Shown piece by piece: positions 9,654 to 21,526 of a stretch of DNA of 64,000 bases; positions within the stretch are counted from its first letter, which is position 1; the number at the start of each line of letters is the position of its first letter. The notes under the pieces are model-generated. The model saw only the letters and a program-made list of their open reading frames with translations, was not told where the DNA came from and searched no databases. Location of the stretch: the NCBI RefSeq assembly GCF_023073915.1, contig NZ_JADPKK010000017.1, positions 1-64,000 on the forward strand. The letters are read 5' to 3'. Position numbers and translations under genes: made by a program. Source of the DNA: Bradyrhizobium sp. 149. Its GTDB lineage: Bacteria > Pseudomonadota > Alphaproteobacteria > Rhizobiales > Xanthobacteraceae.

Positions 9654-11722
9654 CACGCCGCCTCACTGATGTACTTGTCGACCTGTGACTGTGCGAGCGC
9701 GACCAGTTGTGTGACGTCAAGGATCAGCGCCGCCGTACCGTCCCCGAGGATGGTGGCGCCGGAGAAGATTGTGACGTCGGCGTGCAGCTTGGAAAGCGAC
9801 TTGATCACAGTCTGGTGGCTGCCGATGATCTGGTCGGCAACGAGCCCGACGCGGCTCTCGCCGGTCGAGATGATGATCGTCTTCTGGTGCTGGTCCGGCT
9901 GACCGGGCACGGTCAGGATCTCGCGCAAGCGCAGAAACGGCACGAGGTTGCCGCGCACGTTGAGGAAGTTTCGGCTTCGTGAGCGCTCGTCCTCGACCGT
10001 CAATTCGACGCATTCCTCCACCGCAGGAAGAGGAATGATGTACCGGCCTTCCCCGACGCGGATAAGCAAGCCCTCGATGATCGCGAGCGTCAGCGGCAGA
10101 CGCAGCGTCACTGTGGTGCCCTGGCCCGGCCTGGTCGTCAGGTCGATCGAGCCGCGCATGTTCTCGATGGTGCGCTTGACCACGTCCATGCCGACGCCGC
10201 GCCCAGACAGAGCCGAGATGGTCTGCGCCGTGGAAAAGCCCGCGTGGAACAGGAATTGGTGGATCTCGTGATCAGACAGCGTTGCCCCCGGCGCGATCAG
10301 CCCCTGCTCTTCCGCCTTGGCGCGGATACGGACGGTGTTGAGACCGCCGCCGTTGTCCTTGATGGTGACGAGCACCTGCGCGCCGGAGTGAACGGCAGCG
10401 AGTTCGATCCGGCCCTGCTCGGTCTTGCCGGCAGCGGCACGGGCGGCGGTTTCCTCGATGCCGTGATCGATGGCGTTGCGAATCAGGTGCACCAGCGGAT
10501 CGGCCAGGCACTCGATCATGGTCTTGTCGAGTTCGGTCTCCTCGCCCGTGGTGACGAATTCGACCGGCTTCGAGAGATCGCGCGACAGATCGTGGACCAG
10601 CCGGCGGAAGCGGCCGAACAGCGAGCCGATCGGCACCATGCGAGCGCCCATTGTGGTGTCGCGCAGGCTGGAGGCGAGGCGCTCGATCTCCTCGGCGATC
10701 AGCTTGATCGAAAGATCGGAGCCGACGGCCGCAAGCTGCGTCAGCCGCGCCTGGGCGATAACAAGTTCGCCGACCCGGTCCATCAACTCGTCCAGGCGCT
10801 CGGCTTGGACGCGGACGGTGGCGATGCCACGATCGTCGCGCTTGGCCTCGGACTTCGGCTCCAGCTTCGATTCAGATTTGGCTTCCGTCTTTACTGAGGG
10901 CGGCGTTGCGACGGGCGCGGCAGTCCCGACCACCGGCGCAGGCACTTCGGCCATCGAGGCCGGCTCCTCCTCGATGAGCTGGAATAGCGGCATTGGCGCA
11001 GGCGCTTCGACTTGCTCCAGCGGCGAGAGCGTCAGCTTCATCTCGTCCTGGACGAACATGAAGACGTCGTCGATCGCGTCCTTGCCGCAGACGGCGTGCA
11101 GCTTGACGTCCCACTTCAGATAGCAGTCTTCCGGCTCCATCTCGTCGAGGAACGGGATTCCGTCCGTAACAGGCACGACGAAGCAGGGGCCGAGCTTGCA
11201 GAGATCTTCCAGCAGATCGAGCGGGTTCGAGCCGTTACGCAGGATGTGGGACTCGAATTCCAGATAGAGGTGCCAGCCCGCCTGCCTGCTCTCGCTGGGG
11301 GCCAGCGGCGGCGCCCCGGCGATCTCGGTGAGGCAAGCAAGAGGCTGGTCGGACGACACGAAGCGCTTGAGGTCGTCGAGGATGGCTTCGCCGATGACGT
11401 CGTCGGTCGACTGCGGATCCTCAATCAGCGCGCGAATGTAGTCCTTGGCGGCGAGCGCGACCGAGATTAGCTCCTGGGTCGGCTTGATCTCGCCCCTGCG
11501 GACGCGGTCGAAAGCGGTCTCGAATTCATGGGTGAAGGAGGCGACCTTGTCGAAGCCGAACATGGCGCCCGAGCCCTTGATCGTATGCAGGGCTCGAAAA
11601 GCGGAATCGACCAGCTCACGGTCGTCGGGACGCAGGCCGAGGTCAAGCAGGGCTGCCTCCAGAACTTCGAAGAGCTCGCTGGCTTCCTGGCGAAAGATCT
11701 CGGTCGGGTCCATCGCGCTCAT
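9653..11722 (-). CDS. cheA: Chemotaxis histidine kinase CheA
   Basis: Central kinase of the pathway, 689 residues. The Hpt domain carries the phosphorylated histidine at residue 46 (RALHTIKGSGAMFGF). A middle CheY/CheB-binding region is followed by a proline/lysine-rich linker, a dimerisation helix (VRVQAERLDELMDRVGELVI), the ATPase domain with N-box HLIRNAIDHGIE, G-boxes DNGGGLN and GRGVGMDVVK, and a CheW-like regulatory domain (LPAVEECVELTVEDERSRS onward). All kinase motifs appear intact. The start ATG overlaps the cheY stop (ATGA) and the stop overlaps the cheW start. Confidence 0.98.
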   Translation of the reverse strand: MSAMDPTEIFRQEASELFEVLEAALLDLGLRPDDRELVDSAFRALHTIKGSGAMFGFDKVASFTHEFETAFDRVRRGEIKPTQELISVALAAKDYIRALIEDPQSTDDVIGEAILDDLKRFVSSDQPLACLTEIAGAPPLAPSESRQAGWHLYLEFESHILRNGSNPLDLLEDLCKLGPCFVVPVTDGIPFLDEMEPEDCYLKWDVKLHAVCGKDAIDDVFMFVQDEMKLTLSPLEQVEAPAPMPLFQLIEEEPASMAEVPAPVVGTAAPVATPPSVKTEAKSESKLEPKSEAKRDDRGIATVRVQAERLDELMDRVGELVIAQARLTQLAAVGSDLSIKLIAEEIERLASSLRDTTMGARMVPIGSLFGRFRRLVHDLSRDLSKPVEFVTTGEETELDKTMIECLADPLVHLIRNAIDHGIEETAARAAAGKTEQGRIELAAVHSGAQVLVTIKDNGGGLNTVRIRAKAEEQGLIAPGATLSDHEIHQFLFHAGFSTAQTISALSGRGVGMDVVKRTIENMRGSIDLTTRPGQGTTVTLRLPLTLAIIEGLLIRVGEGRYIIPLPAVEECVELTVEDERSRSRNFLNVRGNLVPFLRLREILTVPGQPDQHQKTIIISTGESRVGLVADQIIGSHQTVIKSLSKLHADVTIFSGATILGDGTAALILDVTQLVALAQSQVDKYISEAA

Positions 11723-12084
11723 GCGCGCACCAGCTTGCCGACGACGGCGAGCAACTGCTCGGGCTTGAACGGTTTGGTGATCCAGCCGGTGGCGCCGGCG
11801 CTCTTGGCTTCCTGCTTCACGGTGTCATTGGATTCGGTGGTCAGGAACACGATGGGCATGCCGACCGCGCTCGGAAGCTTGCGAAGCGCCCGGATCAGCT
11901 CCAGCCCGTTCATGACGGGCATATTGAGGTCGGTGATGACGAGGTCGAGCTTGCCGGCCTGGGCCTTGGCGAGCCCCTGCGCGCCGTCGCCGGCCTCGAT
12001 CACGCTGTGACCGGCCGGCTCGAGCACGACCTTGATCATTTGCCGAATGCTAGGGGAATCGTCGACGGTCAGAATCGTGGCCAT
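11719..12084 (-). CDS. cheY: Chemotaxis response regulator CheY
   Basis: A single receiver domain of 121 residues without an output domain, acting on the flagellar switch or as phosphate sink. The acidic pocket is VDDS, the phospho-acceptor Asp52 lies in LVITDLNMP, the conserved Thr in FLTTES and the Lys in WITKPF. Its start overlaps the stop of the upstream STAS gene by one base (TAATG), and its stop overlaps the cheA start. It is the only stand-alone CheY in the cluster and no cheZ or cheD is present. Confidence 0.97.
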   Translation of the reverse strand: MATILTVDDSPSIRQMIKVVLEPAGHSVIEAGDGAQGLAKAQAGKLDLVITDLNMPVMNGLELIRALRKLPSAVGMPIVFLTTESNDTVKQEAKSAGATGWITKPFKPEQLLAVVGKLVRA

Positions 12085-12407
12085 TAGACGCCATCTTTCT
12101 TTTGCGGGAAGTGCTGATCGATCATCGCTTCGCTGGCGAAGCCGGCGCGGCGGAGGGTGTTGCGCAGAGATTGGGAGAATGATGTGAGCACCACTGGGCG
12201 GCCCTGGGCCTCGCCCGTCCTGGCGGTGGACAGCAGCAGCTGGACCGAGGTCACGTCGGCCTTGTCGACGTTGGAGCAGTCGATCTCAAGCCGTTCCTGC
12301 CGGCCGAACGCCTCTCGGATCAAATCATAGACGCTGCGAATTGCGGCTATGCTGCAATCAGCGGGAAGCCGTAGGGGCCATTTGGGCTCAGTAACATCAG
12401 ACGGCAT
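12084..12407 (-). CDS. STAS-domain protein, first gene of the che operon
   Basis: A 107-residue protein consisting of one STAS-type domain: LRLPADCSIAAIRSVYDLIR, then LEIDCSNVDKADVTSVQLLL with the central D/S-V pattern of anti-anti-sigma-like proteins, and SQSLRNTLRRAGF. Such STAS proteins often head alphaproteobacterial chemotaxis operons; their role there is not settled. The ATG at 12407 follows GGGGGA by three bases; in-frame sequence further upstream (to 12467) lacks family similarity. It is transcribed away from the HD-GYP gene, and the 264-bp gap between them must hold the operon promoter, although no clear promoter consensus was recognised there. Confidence 0.85.
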   Translation of the reverse strand: MPSDVTEPKWPLRLPADCSIAAIRSVYDLIREAFGRQERLEIDCSNVDKADVTSVQLLLSTARTGEAQGRPVVLTSFSQSLRNTLRRAGFASEAMIDQHFPQKKDGV

Positions 12408-12671
12408 TCGTCCCCCAAATTTTGAGGGGATTTGGCGGAGGCATATGGCCGAATCCCAGCGCAACAACTATTTGCGGAGAGCGTGTGCAAACTCCTAACA
12501 GGCCCAACCGTACAACTACGGGTCACAATACCAAACACTTCGCGTATGCCTACTGACGTGCACATTTTGCGGTGCATGCGGTTGTGGAACGGGATAGATG
12601 TTTGCGCGACGTTAAACCAAGCGAACTATTCGTTTGGGTCACGCTTCGCCATCGAACGAGTCCGGCCGCCG

Positions 12672-13808
12672 ATGCTGACCCAAGCGCTCCTGGTTGATGA
12701 CAGCCGCTCCGTCCTCAACTTCCTGAAACGTCACATCGAGGCCGAAGGTCTGGTCGAGGCCACCACCTTCCTCGATCCCGTGGATGCGCTGGCTTGCGCG
12801 CGCGACCGCGTGTTCGACCTCGTGCTCGTGGACTACGAGATGCCGCACCTGGATGGGATCAGTTTCATCCGCACCTTCCGCGCGCTGCCCGGCTGCGCCG
12901 ATATCCCGATCGCGATGATCACTTCGCGACAGACCGATGACGTCAAGATGGAAGCGCTGCAAGCCGGTGCAACCGACTTCCTGCCCAAGCAGCCGCAGAG
13001 CGTCGAAATGACGGTGCGCCTGCGGAATTTGATTCAGCTTGGTGCAGCCGGACGCAAGCTCAGCGATCGTGCGGCGCATCTGGCCAGCGAAGTCGCGGCA
13101 GCGACACGGAAGCTCGGTGAGCGCGAGGAGGAGATCATCCTGCGGCTCGCGCTTGCGGTCGAGTACCGCGACAACGACACCGGCGAGCACACGTTGCGGG
13201 TCGCCCGCTACAGCCGCATCATCGCCGAGCAGCTCGGCCTGCCGGCCCGGCTCTGCCGCGACATTTACCTGGCCGCGCCGCTGCACGATGTCGGCAAGGT
13301 CGCCATTCCCGACAACATCCTGCTCAAGCCCGGCAAGCTGACCGACCAGGAGATGGCGGTGATCCGCACCCACGCGACGATCGGCGAGAAAATCCTGGCC
13401 GACTCGGGCTGCGAGCTGATCCAGCTCGGTGCGCAGATTGCCGCAGCACATCACGAGCGCTGGGACGGCGCGGGCTATCCGAACGGCCTCAGGGGCGACG
13501 AGATCCCCGTCGCCGCGCGCGTGGTCGCGGTCGCCGACGTCTTCGACGCCCTGACGACGCGGCGGCCATATAAAGAGCCGATGCCGCTGGACGCGGCGCG
13601 CAACTATCTGGTCGAGAACCAGGACCGGCAGTTCGACTCGGCTTGTGTCGAGGCCTTCCTGTCGCGCTGGGACGAGGTCGCGGAGATCGCCGCCGGTCAG
13701 CAGACCACGCCGTATCAGAAAACCGAGGTCACGCCTGCTCCCATTATAGAGGCTGGGGAGAGCCGTCCGGTCGAGGACCGTTCGCCCGAGGCGGCCCCGG
13801 CCGCCTGA
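12672..13808 (+). CDS. Response regulator with HD-GYP domain (c-di-GMP phosphodiesterase)
   Basis: A 378-residue two-domain protein. The N-terminal receiver domain has Asp54 in LVDYEMPHLDG, a Thr/Ser in MITSRQ and Lys in DFLPKQP. The C-terminal HD-GYP domain has the HD pair in APLHDVGKVAIPD, the downstream HATIGEKIL and AAHHERWDGAGYPNGLRGDE, so both HD and GYP signatures are intact and hydrolysis of c-di-GMP is expected. The ATG at 12672 is chosen because the receiver fold begins immediately after it, although the frame is open from 12432. No partner histidine kinase is adjacent; CheA in the divergent operon is a possible phosphodonor (inference). Confidence 0.93.
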   Translation: MLTQALLVDDSRSVLNFLKRHIEAEGLVEATTFLDPVDALACARDRVFDLVLVDYEMPHLDGISFIRTFRALPGCADIPIAMITSRQTDDVKMEALQAGATDFLPKQPQSVEMTVRLRNLIQLGAAGRKLSDRAAHLASEVAAATRKLGEREEEIILRLALAVEYRDNDTGEHTLRVARYSRIIAEQLGLPARLCRDIYLAAPLHDVGKVAIPDNILLKPGKLTDQEMAVIRTHATIGEKILADSGCELIQLGAQIAAAHHERWDGAGYPNGLRGDEIPVAARVVAVADVFDALTTRRPYKEPMPLDAARNYLVENQDRQFDSACVEAFLSRWDEVAEIAAGQQTTPYQKTEVTPAPIIEAGESRPVEDRSPEAAPAA

Positions 13809-13994
13809 CATTATCCATCCGGCCAACAACGTGCCTCAGCTCTGCTTTCTCCGATCGCCGGTTTGAACCTCTTCCTGATAAAGTGCACCAATATCTGAGA
13901 GTGATTCCGGTCACACTTGACTGGGCGCTGCGCTGCTAAGCATCAAACCAGGATGGGACCGGTAATACATCGGCCGAATTGGATGAGAATTCCC

Positions 13995-14663
13995 ATGAGA
14001 AGCCTGATCGGCGCTGTTGTCGGCGCGTTCTGTTTTGCGGTCCCCGCCCTGGCCGAGACCCCCGCCGCCATCGTCGAGGAGGTGCAAGGCAAGGTCGACG
14101 GCATCGCGTTCATGGACTACGTGGCGCCGGGGAAGATCATCAAGCTCGGGCCGAAGGCGAGCATTACGCTGAGCTATCTCAAATCCTGCCAGCGCGAGAT
14201 CATCAGCGAAGGTGTCGTCCTGGTCGGCGCCGAGCAGAGCACCGTGCAGCTCGGCGAGGTTAAGCGGGAAAAGGTCCCCTGCGATACCAATGCGGCCAAG
14301 CTGTCTGAGCGCGAGGCGAACCAGAGCGCCGCGACGACGTTCCGCACGATGCGCTCGGACGCCAAGGGCGCGCCGGCAAAGCTGCCGACGCTCTACGGCA
14401 TCGCGCCGCTGGTGCAGGCCAAGAGCGGCAGCACCCTGGTGATCGAACGCACCGACGGCAAGGAACCCACGATCAGCATCCCGCTGAGGAATGACGTCAT
14501 GATCGGCGGAAAATTCTATGACTTTGCCAAGGCCGGGAAGTCGCTGACCCCGGGTGGCAGCTATCTCGCCATTCTCGGCGCCAAGCGCTACGCCTTCCAG
14601 GTCGATGCCAGCGCCACGTCATCGCCGACGCCGATCGTCGGCCGCCTGCTGCGGCTCGAATAA
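13995..14663 (+). CDS. Exported FecR-like domain protein
   Basis: About 222 residues with a signal peptide (MRSLIGAVVGAFCFAVPALA, cleavage after ALA). The mature N-terminus reads AIVEEVQGKVDGIAFMDYV then GKIIKLGPKASITLSYLKSC, resembling the FecR-type periplasmic beta domain. The start may be ATG 13995 (GGATGAG seven bases upstream) or the ATG at 13983, which adds four residues. It ends 18 bp before the CHASE2-cyclase gene, so the two form an operon, and a role in or around the periplasmic CHASE2 sensor is plausible but inferred. Confidence 0.65.
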   Translation: MRSLIGAVVGAFCFAVPALAETPAAIVEEVQGKVDGIAFMDYVAPGKIIKLGPKASITLSYLKSCQREIISEGVVLVGAEQSTVQLGEVKREKVPCDTNAAKLSEREANQSAATTFRTMRSDAKGAPAKLPTLYGIAPLVQAKSGSTLVIERTDGKEPTISIPLRNDVMIGGKFYDFAKAGKSLTPGGSYLAILGAKRYAFQVDASATSSPTPIVGRLLRLE

Positions 14664-14681
14664 GCGGCCTGCGTCGGGGCG

Positions 14682-16832
14682 ATGCGGCGGATCGGCAAGC
14701 GGGACATCGTTGCGGCGATCCTGATCGCGCTCGTTGCGGGCGCAGTGTTCACGTCACCGCCGCTTGGTACGCTGCAAGGTCTCTCGCTCGACCTCCTGAC
14801 GGCGCTACGCGGCAAGATTGCCGGCGACCGCCACGATCCCCCGAAATCGCCGGTCGTCGTCGTGGCCATCGACGGTCAGACCTACGACACGGCGCCGTTC
14901 AAGGGTTCGCCGACGCAGACTTGGACGCGCGAGATCGGCCGCGTGCTTGGGAGCATCACCGACGGCGGTGCCAAGGTGATCGGTTTCGACGTGATCTTTC
15001 CGAGCTCGATCGAGCAATCGGAAATCCCGTTTGGCGACGCGCCGCTCGGCGCCCGCATGAAGGGATTTGACCGGGATTACCTGATCGCGCTGCGGCAACT
15101 CTCCGACGACGGCAAGCTGGTGCTCGGCGAGATCCTGAGCAACGACCATCAGGAAAGGCCCGACCGTGCGCAGCAACTAGCGGTGAGAAACAATATCCGC
15201 GCCCTCAACGTCCATACCGACACCGACGACGTGATCCGACGGATGCCGCTGAGCTTTTCCATCGACGGCAAGCCGGTTCCCACGATGGCGGTCGAGCTCG
15301 CCGCGCGCGCGCTCGGCGGAAAGCCCGGGATTGCACCGTCCGGTGCAACCGAATTGTCCGGTTATGCGATTCCGAGCGCGGTACCGAACACGCTGACGCT
15401 CAACTTTCGAGGGCTGAGCCGCGAGGTTCCGACCTTCTCCTTCGCCGATCTGCGGGCCTGTGTCGAAAAAGGCGACCGCGATTTCTTCCGCCGCGCCTTT
15501 GAGGGCAAGGTCGTATTGCTCGGCACCGTCCTCACTTTCGACGACCGCAAGCTTACCTCGATGCGACTGTCCGGCGGATATGACGGAACGCCGGGGCCAC
15601 GATGCGCCCTGCCCGTCCCGGCAGGCATTGCACAAAAGGCCCGCAGCGACATCGCCGGTGTCTTCGTGCATGCCACCGCCGTCCGCAATCTGATCGAGCG
15701 CGATGCCGTGACCGAGATCGGCTTTCCGCTACGGACCATTCTCACGATCGCCTTCGCGGCCATCATCGCCTGCGCGGCTTGCATACTCGCACCGGGTGGC
15801 GCCGTGATCGCCTGGATCGTTCTCACCGCCGCTTATACGGCCGTGACTGTCGGCACGTTCGTTCACGCGGTGGCGCTGCCGCTGACGGAGCCGGCACTCG
15901 CGAGCCTTGCCGCGCTCGCGATGATGATCGGCTACCGGTTCGTGCTGGCCGATCGTGACGAGCGTTTCCTGCGCAAGAGTTTTGCGTTCTATCTCGCCCC
16001 CGAAGTGATCGACACCATGGTGGCCTCCGGCAAGATGCCGGCGCTCGGCGGCGAGATGCGCAACGTCACCATGTTCTTCTCCGACCTGAGCGGCTTCTCC
16101 TCCATCGCCGAGAGGATGACGCCTGGCGAGCTGGTGACGCTGATGAACGAATATCTGTCCGCCATGACCGACATCATCGAGAGCCATCGCGGCTATGTCG
16201 ACAAATATATCGGCGATTCCATCGTCGCCATGTTCGGTGCGCCCGCCGACGATCCCGCGCACGCACGCAACGCCGTCCATGCCGCGCTGAAATGCCACGA
16301 GAAACTGGCAGAGCTCAATGCCGGCAGCGCCGCCTTCGCCGGGCACGGCCTGTCGCACCGCATCGGGCTCAACAGCGGCGAGGCCGTGGTCGGCAATATC
16401 GGCTCCCGTCGCCGCTTCAACTACACCGTCATGAGCGACACCGTGAACGTCGCCTCGCGGCTCGAAGGCGCCAACAAATACTACGGCACCGCAATCATGG
16501 CCTCGGAGTCGACCATGGCGCAGACCGGCGACAGCTTCGCCTGGCGTGAGCTCGACGCAATCCGGGTGCTGGGGCGTAGCGAGACGATCAGGGTGTTCGA
16601 GCCGCTCGCGGACAAGGGCGCGGAGAGCGCTGGGCAGAAAAAGGTGGCCGCGGCTTACGCGGAAGGGCTGGCCTGCTGGCGGGCGCGGGAGTTCGCGAAG
16701 GCGGCTGAAGCGTTCGAGGGCGTAGCGAAGACTGATCCAGCATCGTCCAAATTCGCGAAACGCGCGAGAGCGCTCACGGCAGCTCCGCTGCCTCCGGATT
16801 GGACACCGGTCAACACGCTGGAAGGGAAGTAG
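14682..16832 (+). CDS. CHASE2-domain adenylate/guanylate cyclase
   Basis: A 716-residue class III nucleotide cyclase. An N-terminal membrane anchor (residues about 8-28) precedes a periplasmic CHASE2 sensor (VVVVAIDGQTYDTAPF ... GAKVIGFDVIFPSS), followed by three membrane segments at about residues 350-425 and the cyclase domain. Metal-binding aspartates are visible in MFFSDLSGFSSIAERM and YIGDSIVAMFGAP, and the transition-state region in RRRFNYTVMSDTVNVASRLE. A short TPR-like helical tail follows. It converts ATP (or GTP) to the cyclic nucleotide in response to an unknown periplasmic cue. It is co-directional with the FecR-like gene. Confidence 0.93.
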   Translation: MRRIGKRDIVAAILIALVAGAVFTSPPLGTLQGLSLDLLTALRGKIAGDRHDPPKSPVVVVAIDGQTYDTAPFKGSPTQTWTREIGRVLGSITDGGAKVIGFDVIFPSSIEQSEIPFGDAPLGARMKGFDRDYLIALRQLSDDGKLVLGEILSNDHQERPDRAQQLAVRNNIRALNVHTDTDDVIRRMPLSFSIDGKPVPTMAVELAARALGGKPGIAPSGATELSGYAIPSAVPNTLTLNFRGLSREVPTFSFADLRACVEKGDRDFFRRAFEGKVVLLGTVLTFDDRKLTSMRLSGGYDGTPGPRCALPVPAGIAQKARSDIAGVFVHATAVRNLIERDAVTEIGFPLRTILTIAFAAIIACAACILAPGGAVIAWIVLTAAYTAVTVGTFVHAVALPLTEPALASLAALAMMIGYRFVLADRDERFLRKSFAFYLAPEVIDTMVASGKMPALGGEMRNVTMFFSDLSGFSSIAERMTPGELVTLMNEYLSAMTDIIESHRGYVDKYIGDSIVAMFGAPADDPAHARNAVHAALKCHEKLAELNAGSAAFAGHGLSHRIGLNSGEAVVGNIGSRRRFNYTVMSDTVNVASRLEGANKYYGTAIMASESTMAQTGDSFAWRELDAIRVLGRSETIRVFEPLADKGAESAGQKKVAAAYAEGLACWRAREFAKAAEAFEGVAKTDPASSKFAKRARALTAAPLPPDWTPVNTLEGK

Positions 16833-16851
16833 CAGCCAACTGCGCCGTCCA

Positions 16852-16871
16852 CCTTCTCTCACAAGAGAAGG
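16852..16871. terminator. Hairpin between convergent cyclase and pobA genes
   Basis: CCTTCTCT-CACA-AGAGAAGG forms a perfect 8-bp stem with a 4-nt loop in the 61-bp gap between two convergent stop codons. There is no U-run on either side, so it is at best a weak or bidirectional terminator. Its placement is the main support. Confidence 0.45.
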
Positions 16872-16893
16872 AAGGCATCCGCGTTCACCGCCG

Positions 16894-19019
<2,126 letters not shown>

Positions 19020-19140
19020 CGCATCGAACGAAAGGCCAAGCGCGCCTATGGTCCGAGGCCGCGCTGCGAACCGCAACAGCCTTTGTTCCCGGCGCAGCCA
19101 CTTACCTTCGTATATCGAGCCCTACCCTTTGGATAGAGGC

Positions 19141-19278
19141 CCTTTACCTCGGTACAATTGAGAAGGGAATGCGCGCGCCTTAGCGTGGCTGCATTCGGCG
19201 CCCTGGCGCTGGTGGCATGAACCTCCCTAACCTTGGCGCAAGACGGCCACCCCTGTCCGGTCGTCTGCGCCGCTTTTT
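19141..19278 (+). ncRNA. Candidate structured small RNA ending in a terminator
   Basis: This 354-bp gene-free stretch (19020-19373) contains nested complementary segments. GAATGC (19167-19172) pairs with GCATTC (19191-19196) around a GC-rich loop. Further on, GGCATGAACCTCCC is followed by a strong hairpin and T-run ending at 19278. No plausible reading frame covers it. The layout suggests an independent small RNA or a long structured leader. A 6S-type or other known RNA is possible but I cannot assign a family. The 5' end is approximate. Confidence 0.35.
19235..19278 (+). terminator. Rho-independent terminator
   Basis: GGCGCA(A)GACG pairs with CGTCTGCGCC, with further G-C pairs and a roughly 10-nt loop, directly followed by GCTTTTTC. 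Stem length and T-run fit an intrinsic terminator on the plus strand. It lies between pobR and the NYN gene, 95 bp before the NYN start, so it could end pobR transcripts or a separate small RNA. Confidence 0.6.
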
Positions 19279-19373
19279 CAGCAAGCCATCGGCGCTCCCG
19301 GTGTTTTCCGGCCGACAACCGCGCCTTGGTGGCTGGGACCGGCCGGCTTTCATGCGAAACTGGGGATTTGTGC

Positions 19374-19997
19374 ATGATGTCTTCGTTTGAGAAGATCGCG
19401 CTCTTCATCGACGGCTCCAATCTCTATGCGACCTCCAAGGCGCTCGGTTTCGATATCGATTACAGGCGTCTGCTCGGCGAATTTCATGGCCGTGGTGTGT
19501 TGCTGCGGGCCTTCTATTATACGACCGTCATCGAGGATCAGGAATATTCGTCAATCCGCCCGTTGATCGATTGGCTCGACTATAACGGGTATACCGTCGT
19601 CACCAAGCTCACCAAGGAGTTCATCGACGCCACCACCGGCCGCCGCAAGGTGAAGGGCAGCATGGATGTCGAACTCGCCGTGAAAGCGATGGAGCTCGCC
19701 GACCACGTCGACCAGATCGTGTTGTTCTCGGGCGATGGAGATTTTCGTTCGCTGGTGGAAGCCTTGCAACGCCGTGGCGTCCGCGTAACAGTCGTCTCTA
19801 CGCTGGCCACCCAGCCGCCCATGGTCGCCGACGAACTGCGCCGGCAAGCGGACATCTTCATTGATCTGGCGGAACTGAAGGCAAGAGTGGGGCGCGATCC
19901 GGCGGAACGGCCGGGATCGCGGGAGATGCGTCAACAACCACCGCAATTCACCACGCGCGGAGATCAATCGAAGCGACCGGGTGGAATGATCCCGTAG
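19374..19997 (+). CDS. NYN-domain (LabA/DUF88-like) protein
   Basis: A 207-residue protein of the NYN/PIN-like nuclease fold. The acidic residues expected at the metal site are visible: Asp in KIALFIDGSNLYATSK, Asp in KGSMDVELAVKAMELADHV, and Asp/Asp in IVLFSGDGDFRSLVEAL. The tail after about residue 165 is polar and disordered. NYN proteins are predicted RNases acting in RNA processing. The start is ATG 19374 with GGGGA upstream; ATG 19377 is equivalent. It converges on pcaG with a 14-bp gap. Confidence 0.85.
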   Translation: MMSSFEKIALFIDGSNLYATSKALGFDIDYRRLLGEFHGRGVLLRAFYYTTVIEDQEYSSIRPLIDWLDYNGYTVVTKLTKEFIDATTGRRKVKGSMDVELAVKAMELADHVDQIVLFSGDGDFRSLVEALQRRGVRVTVVSTLATQPPMVADELRRQADIFIDLAELKARVGRDPAERPGSREMRQQPPQFTTRGDQSKRPGGMIP

Positions 19998-20011
19998 CAC
20001 GACCCGGATCG

Positions 20012-20638
20012 TCACACGTCGAAGAACACCGTCTCTTCCGGCCCCTGCAAATTGATCGTGAAGGAATACACGACCTTGCCGGCGCGTTCGGTGCGCTTTG
20101 CGATCAACGTCTTGCGGCGCACGGCCGGCTCGACCAGGTTGAGCACGGGATCGGCGGCGTTGGCGGCCTCTTGGTCCGAGAAATACAGCCGCGTGTTGAG
20201 ACCGATGTTGATACCGCGCGCGACGATCCAGACGTCGATGTGCGGCGCATTTTTGCGGCCGGTCTTGTCGATGATCGCGCCCGGCTTGATGGTCTCGAAG
20301 GTGACAAGACCACTCTCGAAGTCGGAGCCGGCGCGGCCCCAACCGCGAAACTCCTCGTCCGGCGCGCTGGTCGACCGATCGGCCGGATGGTTGTAGCGGC
20401 CTACCGCGTTGGCCTGCCAGATCTCCAGCAGCACGTCGCGCAGCGGCGTGCCGCTGCCATCGATCACCTTGCCCTCCAGCGTGATGCGTTCGCCCTGGGT
20501 GTTCGGCGTCACCAGCACGTTGGAAAAATTCTTCTCGAAAATGTCGAAGCCGGCCATGGCCGGGATCAGGCCGATATGGACGTAGGGCCCGGCGGTCTGC
20601 GAGGCGGTTTCCTTGAGGTAATTGAGCGGCTGCGGCAT
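20012..20638 (-). CDS. pcaG: Protocatechuate 3,4-dioxygenase alpha subunit
   Basis: The alpha subunit of the intradiol ring-cleaving enzyme that opens protocatechuate to 3-carboxy-cis,cis-muconate, 208 residues. It shows the family core ITLEGKVIDGSGTPLRDVLL, EIWQANAVGRYNHPAD and PHIDVWIVARGINIGLNTRL. As expected for the alpha chain, the iron-ligand pattern of the beta chain is not preserved. The start at 20638 lies 4 bp after the pcaH stop. No pcaB, C or D genes are in the window, so the rest of the beta-ketoadipate pathway must be elsewhere. Confidence 0.96.
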   Translation of the reverse strand: MPQPLNYLKETASQTAGPYVHIGLIPAMAGFDIFEKNFSNVLVTPNTQGERITLEGKVIDGSGTPLRDVLLEIWQANAVGRYNHPADRSTSAPDEEFRGWGRAGSDFESGLVTFETIKPGAIIDKTGRKNAPHIDVWIVARGINIGLNTRLYFSDQEAANAADPVLNLVEPAVRRKTLIAKRTERAGKVVYSFTINLQGPEETVFFDV

Positions 20639-20642
20639 GGAC

Positions 20643-21485
<843 letters not shown>

Positions 21486-21526
21486 TCATCGCGCCGCCTA
21501 TTCTCAAGATAAATAGATCGATTATA

